7,268 bases of DNA, taken from assembly GCA_934650975.1 (NCBI GenBank), contig CAKUFW010000093.1, forward strand, positions 1-7,268, in the 5' to 3' direction. The translations under genes were made by a program, and so were the position numbers. Below, in pieces: positions 4,560 to 7,268 of this stretch (position 1 is its first letter; each line of letters starts with the position of its first letter). Source of the DNA: an uncultured Collinsella sp. (GTDB lineage Bacteria; Actinomycetota; Coriobacteriia; Coriobacteriales; Coriobacteriaceae). Under the pieces are notes generated by a model that was not told the origin of the DNA, ran no database searches, and saw only the letters and a list, made by a program, of their open reading frames with translations.

Positions 4560-7217
4560 CACCTTGAGGGCCTCGGCCAGGCTGACGCGCTTGATGGAGC
4601 GCGTGTGCAGCAGCGCCACGACCAGGTAGGTCGCAAAACCAATGCCCACGCACGCCGCCATGGACCAAGCGGGCACGTAGATCTCGATATTGCCGTTGTA
4701 GGCGAGCAGCATCGAGCGGAAGATGGCCGTGAGCGAGCCGATGATCACGGGCAGGCTCAGCACGAGCGACGCCGCCACGCACAGCGTTATCGAGCGGATG
4801 TACAGGTGCGAGATCTCGCCGTCGCGATAACCAAAGACTTTCATGTAGCTGATCGAGCGAGCGCTGTGGTCGATCACGGCCTTGGTCAGCAGGTACATAA
4901 ACAGCAGGAAGATGAACACCGCGAGCCCGACCATCATGCCGATCATGTCGCTCATCATGCCGATAAACTGGTCGCCCACGGCGCGCATGTCGTCGGGCGT
5001 GGTGTCGCCGGCAAAGTAACGCGCGTCGAGGTTGAGCTTCTCGTCGCTCACGTAACCGTTAAAGTAGGCGGGGTCGTTGCCGAACAGCTCGTTAAAGCCG
5101 TCGATGCTCATATAGATATTCATGTCCGACTTGGAGCCCCAGGTGGCGTCCTTGCCCTCGTACTCAAGGGAATAGTCCTTGCCCTCGTACTTGTCGTGGA
5201 GCGTGACCTTCTGCCCCTCGCTCCAGCCAAACTTGTCGAGCAGGCCGCCGCCAAAGACGACGCGCCCGTCGCCCACATCGAGGTCCTTCCAGTAACGCGA
5301 ATCGGGCGAGACGCCGTAGATGGAGATCGTCTCCTGCCCATTTCCGTCGCCGCGGTCGTATTGCAACTGGTAAACAGCGTATTTCTCGGCCTGCGCAATC
5401 TTCGCCGCACCGTTGTCGGTCGTATTGACGGGATGAATGTCGTCGTTGTCGGTATCGATCTTCGAGGCCTTCTCGATCAGGTTAATGGTCTCGTCGCGGT
5501 CGCAGCCAAGAGCATAGGCAAGATCGTCGAGGCATGCGTAAAGCGCGTCCTTCTTATCCTGAACCGTTGCGAGCGCGTCCTGCGCCGCGGCCAGGTTCTC
5601 GGCAGACGGAGAGTTGGTCGCGGCATCGGCAGCCGTCTGCGCGGCATCGACCGCGTCGTCAAGCTCGTCATCTGCATCCTGAGCGGCAGAAAGCAGCGCG
5701 CCGTCGACCGACCGCAAACGCTCGAGCGCCGACCACTGTTCGCGCTCCTCGGCGGTGCCCTCAAGCTCCAGCGGCGCCTTGAGCGTGTACTGATGCTCGG
5801 CAACCAGGCTCGTTTCCAGATTATCCGCGTAGTGGGTCATCGTGGGCAGAATCGCCAGGCCAAAGAGGAGCAGCAGCGACGCAAACGCTATTCCTACGAA
5901 GAGCGTGGCGAAGTTGCCCAGGTTGCGCAGGAAGATGCGCAGGCGGAAGCGAGAGACAAAGCCCATGCGCTCCGGAAGCTGAAAACCGCGCTTGGTGCCC
6001 GACTTGCCGCCTGCCTCGTGACGAAGAAACTGCAGCGGGGTCTTGCCCATCTTGCGCATCAGGCCCACGAGCGTAATGAGGATGAGCGCGGCGGCGGGAA
6101 CCACGGCGCACTTCACAAAGATCTCCCAGCTCCAGTACACCTGGAAGGGCGGCAGGCTGTACGAGCCGTAATAGAGGCTGCGCATGGGCTCGGTAAAGAA
6201 CGCAACGCCGAGCGCGGTGCCCAACAGCGACGCGACAACGCCCACGACGGCGGGAAGCGCAAGGTAGTGCAGCACAATCTCGCGGCGGCGATAGCCGCTG
6301 GCGAGCAGCGTGCCGATGATGGCACTCTCCTCCTCGATGGTGGCGTCGGTGAGCACCACAAAGACGAACGCCATGATCACGATGATGATGTCAAGCAGCG
6401 TCGTCCACATCATGGAGTCGCCGTCCACGTCGTCGCGCGCATAGCCAATGCCCTGGTTGGAATCGGCATCGGTCAGGTCGTCCACGCGCGCATCGGCATC
6501 CGTCAGCGCCTCGACCATATCCTGCTCGGCATCGATACGGTCCGCAGTGGAGAGGTCGCGGTCGCTAAAGGTAAAGGAGTAGGTGTAGGCGGGCGCGCCG
6601 CCGGCGTCCTCGAGCGCGGCAAAACCGGCGTCGGTGACCTCGGCCACGCCATAGGTGATGGTGTTCACCGTAAAGTCGGAATTGTTGAGGAACAGCGCTT
6701 GGCTATCGGGCTGGGTCATGATGCCGCAGATGGTGTAGGTGCGTCCCTCGAGCTTCACCTTATCGCCCACGGCAAGATCGTTGTTGGTGGCAAAGACGCG
6801 GTCGATGGCCACCTCATCGTCCGCGCGGGGCTGCTTGCCTTCGCAGTAGGACGCGATGTTGACCTTGGTGCGGTGCGCGTAGGTGCGCAGGGTGCGCTTG
6901 GTGCCGTCATCGCCGGACGCCTTTTTGATGATGGCATCGATGGAGAAGTCCTTGTAGAGCGTGATGCCACCGACGTCGTTGGCCGCGTCCTCAGCAGCCT
7001 TGAGCTGGTCGTCAGTGGCCTCGAACGCCGTGGTCAGACGACCGTCCTCGATCGTGTACGCGTCGCGCATGTCGTCGATAAGGCAGCCGATGGAATGTGC
7101 CGCGAGCAAAAAGCCCGACGTGAGGGCGATGCTTCCGCACATAAGCAAGAAGATGCCCAGGTACTTGCCGATATTGCGGCGCAGCTCGCGCGGGAGTCGT
7201 TTTGCGAGAGGTGACAT
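4551..7217 (-). CDS. FtsX/MacB-type ABC transporter permease, 888 residues, with large extracellular domains
   Basis: Seen: ATG 7215-7217 to TAG 4551-4553. An in-frame TTG at 7232 would overlap the preceding gene more and has no ribosome site, so the ATG is preferred. It begins 8 bp after the upstream stop behind a weak TAGGCGG, suggesting translational coupling. About eight membrane helices lie near 19-40, 272-290, 318-342, 369-386, 434-458, 753-779, 806-832 and 850-870. The two FtsX domains are marked by IEEESAIIGTLLASGYRRREI (294-314, around TM2/TM3), by ARSISYMKVFGYRDGEI (786-802), and by the characteristic SLAEALKVQE tail. Large soluble regions fall at 41-270 and 460-750, both predicted outside the cell. 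The second carries an Ala/Asp-rich helical stretch at about 497-590. Known: such permeases pair with an ATPase and act in lipoprotein, peptide or antimicrobial handling by mechanotransmission rather than simple channel transport. Substrate is unknown. Confidence 0.92.
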   Translation of the reverse strand: MSPLAKRLPRELRRNIGKYLGIFLLMCGSIALTSGFLLAAHSIGCLIDDMRDAYTIEDGRLTTAFEATDDQLKAAEDAANDVGGITLYKDFSIDAIIKKASGDDGTKRTLRTYAHRTKVNIASYCEGKQPRADDEVAIDRVFATNNDLAVGDKVKLEGRTYTICGIMTQPDSQALFLNNSDFTVNTITYGVAEVTDAGFAALEDAGGAPAYTYSFTFSDRDLSTADRIDAEQDMVEALTDADARVDDLTDADSNQGIGYARDDVDGDSMMWTTLLDIIIVIMAFVFVVLTDATIEEESAIIGTLLASGYRRREIVLHYLALPAVVGVVASLLGTALGVAFFTEPMRSLYYGSYSLPPFQVYWSWEIFVKCAVVPAAALILITLVGLMRKMGKTPLQFLRHEAGGKSGTKRGFQLPERMGFVSRFRLRIFLRNLGNFATLFVGIAFASLLLLFGLAILPTMTHYADNLETSLVAEHQYTLKAPLELEGTAEEREQWSALERLRSVDGALLSAAQDADDELDDAVDAAQTAADAATNSPSAENLAAAQDALATVQDKKDALYACLDDLAYALGCDRDETINLIEKASKIDTDNDDIHPVNTTDNGAAKIAQAEKYAVYQLQYDRGDGNGQETISIYGVSPDSRYWKDLDVGDGRVVFGGGLLDKFGWSEGQKVTLHDKYEGKDYSLEYEGKDATWGSKSDMNIYMSIDGFNELFGNDPAYFNGYVSDEKLNLDARYFAGDTTPDDMRAVGDQFIGMMSDMIGMMVGLAVFIFLLFMYLLTKAVIDHSARSISYMKVFGYRDGEISHLYIRSITLCVAASLVLSLPVIIGSLTAIFRSMLLAYNGNIEIYVPAWSMAACVGIGFATYLVVALLHTRSIKRVSLAEALKVQE

Positions 7218-7225
7218 GGCGCCGC

Positions 7226-7268
7226 CTACCAATCGAGCTCGGCGGCCGCGACGGGCGACTCGTTGAGC
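7226..7268 (-). CDS. C-terminal 13 codons of the gene upstream of the permease, probably its ABC ATPase (partial)
   Basis: The frame entering from the right edge reads LNESPVAAAELDW and stops at TAG 7226-7228, 8 bp before the permease ATG. Small acidic tails ending in a Leu/Ile-x-Trp pattern are common at the C-terminus of MacB/LolD-type ATP-binding subunits encoded just ahead of FtsX-type permeases. No catalytic motif is in view, so identity rests on context and this short tail. Confidence 0.55.
   Translation of the reverse strand, partial: LNESPVAAAELDW

Noticed and set aside
4557..7214. An uninterrupted 885-codon open frame on the plus strand, antisense to the whole permease.
   Set aside because: It is in exact codon register with the permease, so it stays open merely because the real gene avoids TTA, CTA and TCA codons, as expected in a GC-rich genome. 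The product is rich in His, Arg, Gly and Val with no domain or membrane pattern.

Overview
This 7.3 kb window looks like ordinary chromosome from a high-GC gut actinobacterium. My best guess is a Coriobacteriia member close to Collinsella. That rests on the GC-rich third codon positions, good GGAGG-type ribosome sites, and the mix of a DUF362 ferredoxin, a large extracellular-domain FtsX permease and REP-like GGGGACAG repeats. It is inference from style, not a marker-gene identification. No phage, CRISPR, tRNA or rRNA is visible.

Layout. (1) 1-884, minus: the N-terminal two thirds of a CNNM/CorC-type membrane protein with a CBS domain, cut by the left window edge. (2) 998-1681, minus: a TrhA/hemolysin III (PAQR-like) seven-helix membrane protein. 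(3) 1682-1867: a compact divergent intergenic region with an extended -10 promoter for trhA and a near-consensus sigma70 promoter for the hydrolase. The hydrolase promoter is overlaid by three dyads. (4) 1868-2833, plus: a membrane-anchored alpha/beta hydrolase with an intact Ser-Asp-His triad. (5) 2834-3084: a convergent intergenic region holding a 130-bp near-palindrome that runs directly into a very strong bidirectional intrinsic terminator. (6) 3085-4290, minus: a DUF362 protein with two [4Fe-4S] ferredoxin motifs. (7) 4291-4550: its promoter, with a 19-bp MerR-like spacer, then a mosaic of short REP-like repeats. The last repeat copy contains the stop codon of the next gene. (8) 4551-7217, minus: an 888-residue FtsX/MacB-type ABC permease. 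(9) 7226-7268, minus: the last 13 codons of the preceding gene, probably the partner ABC ATPase.

How the genes relate. The ATPase tail and the permease form an export or lipid-handling ABC operon. The CNNM protein, TrhA and the anchored hydrolase are all membrane-associated, but no shared pathway can be read from the sequence. I found no clear previously undescribed multi-gene system. The points most worth a second look are non-coding: the dyad-packed hydrolase promoter, the palindrome-terminator element, and the repeat mosaic that invades the end of the permease gene.
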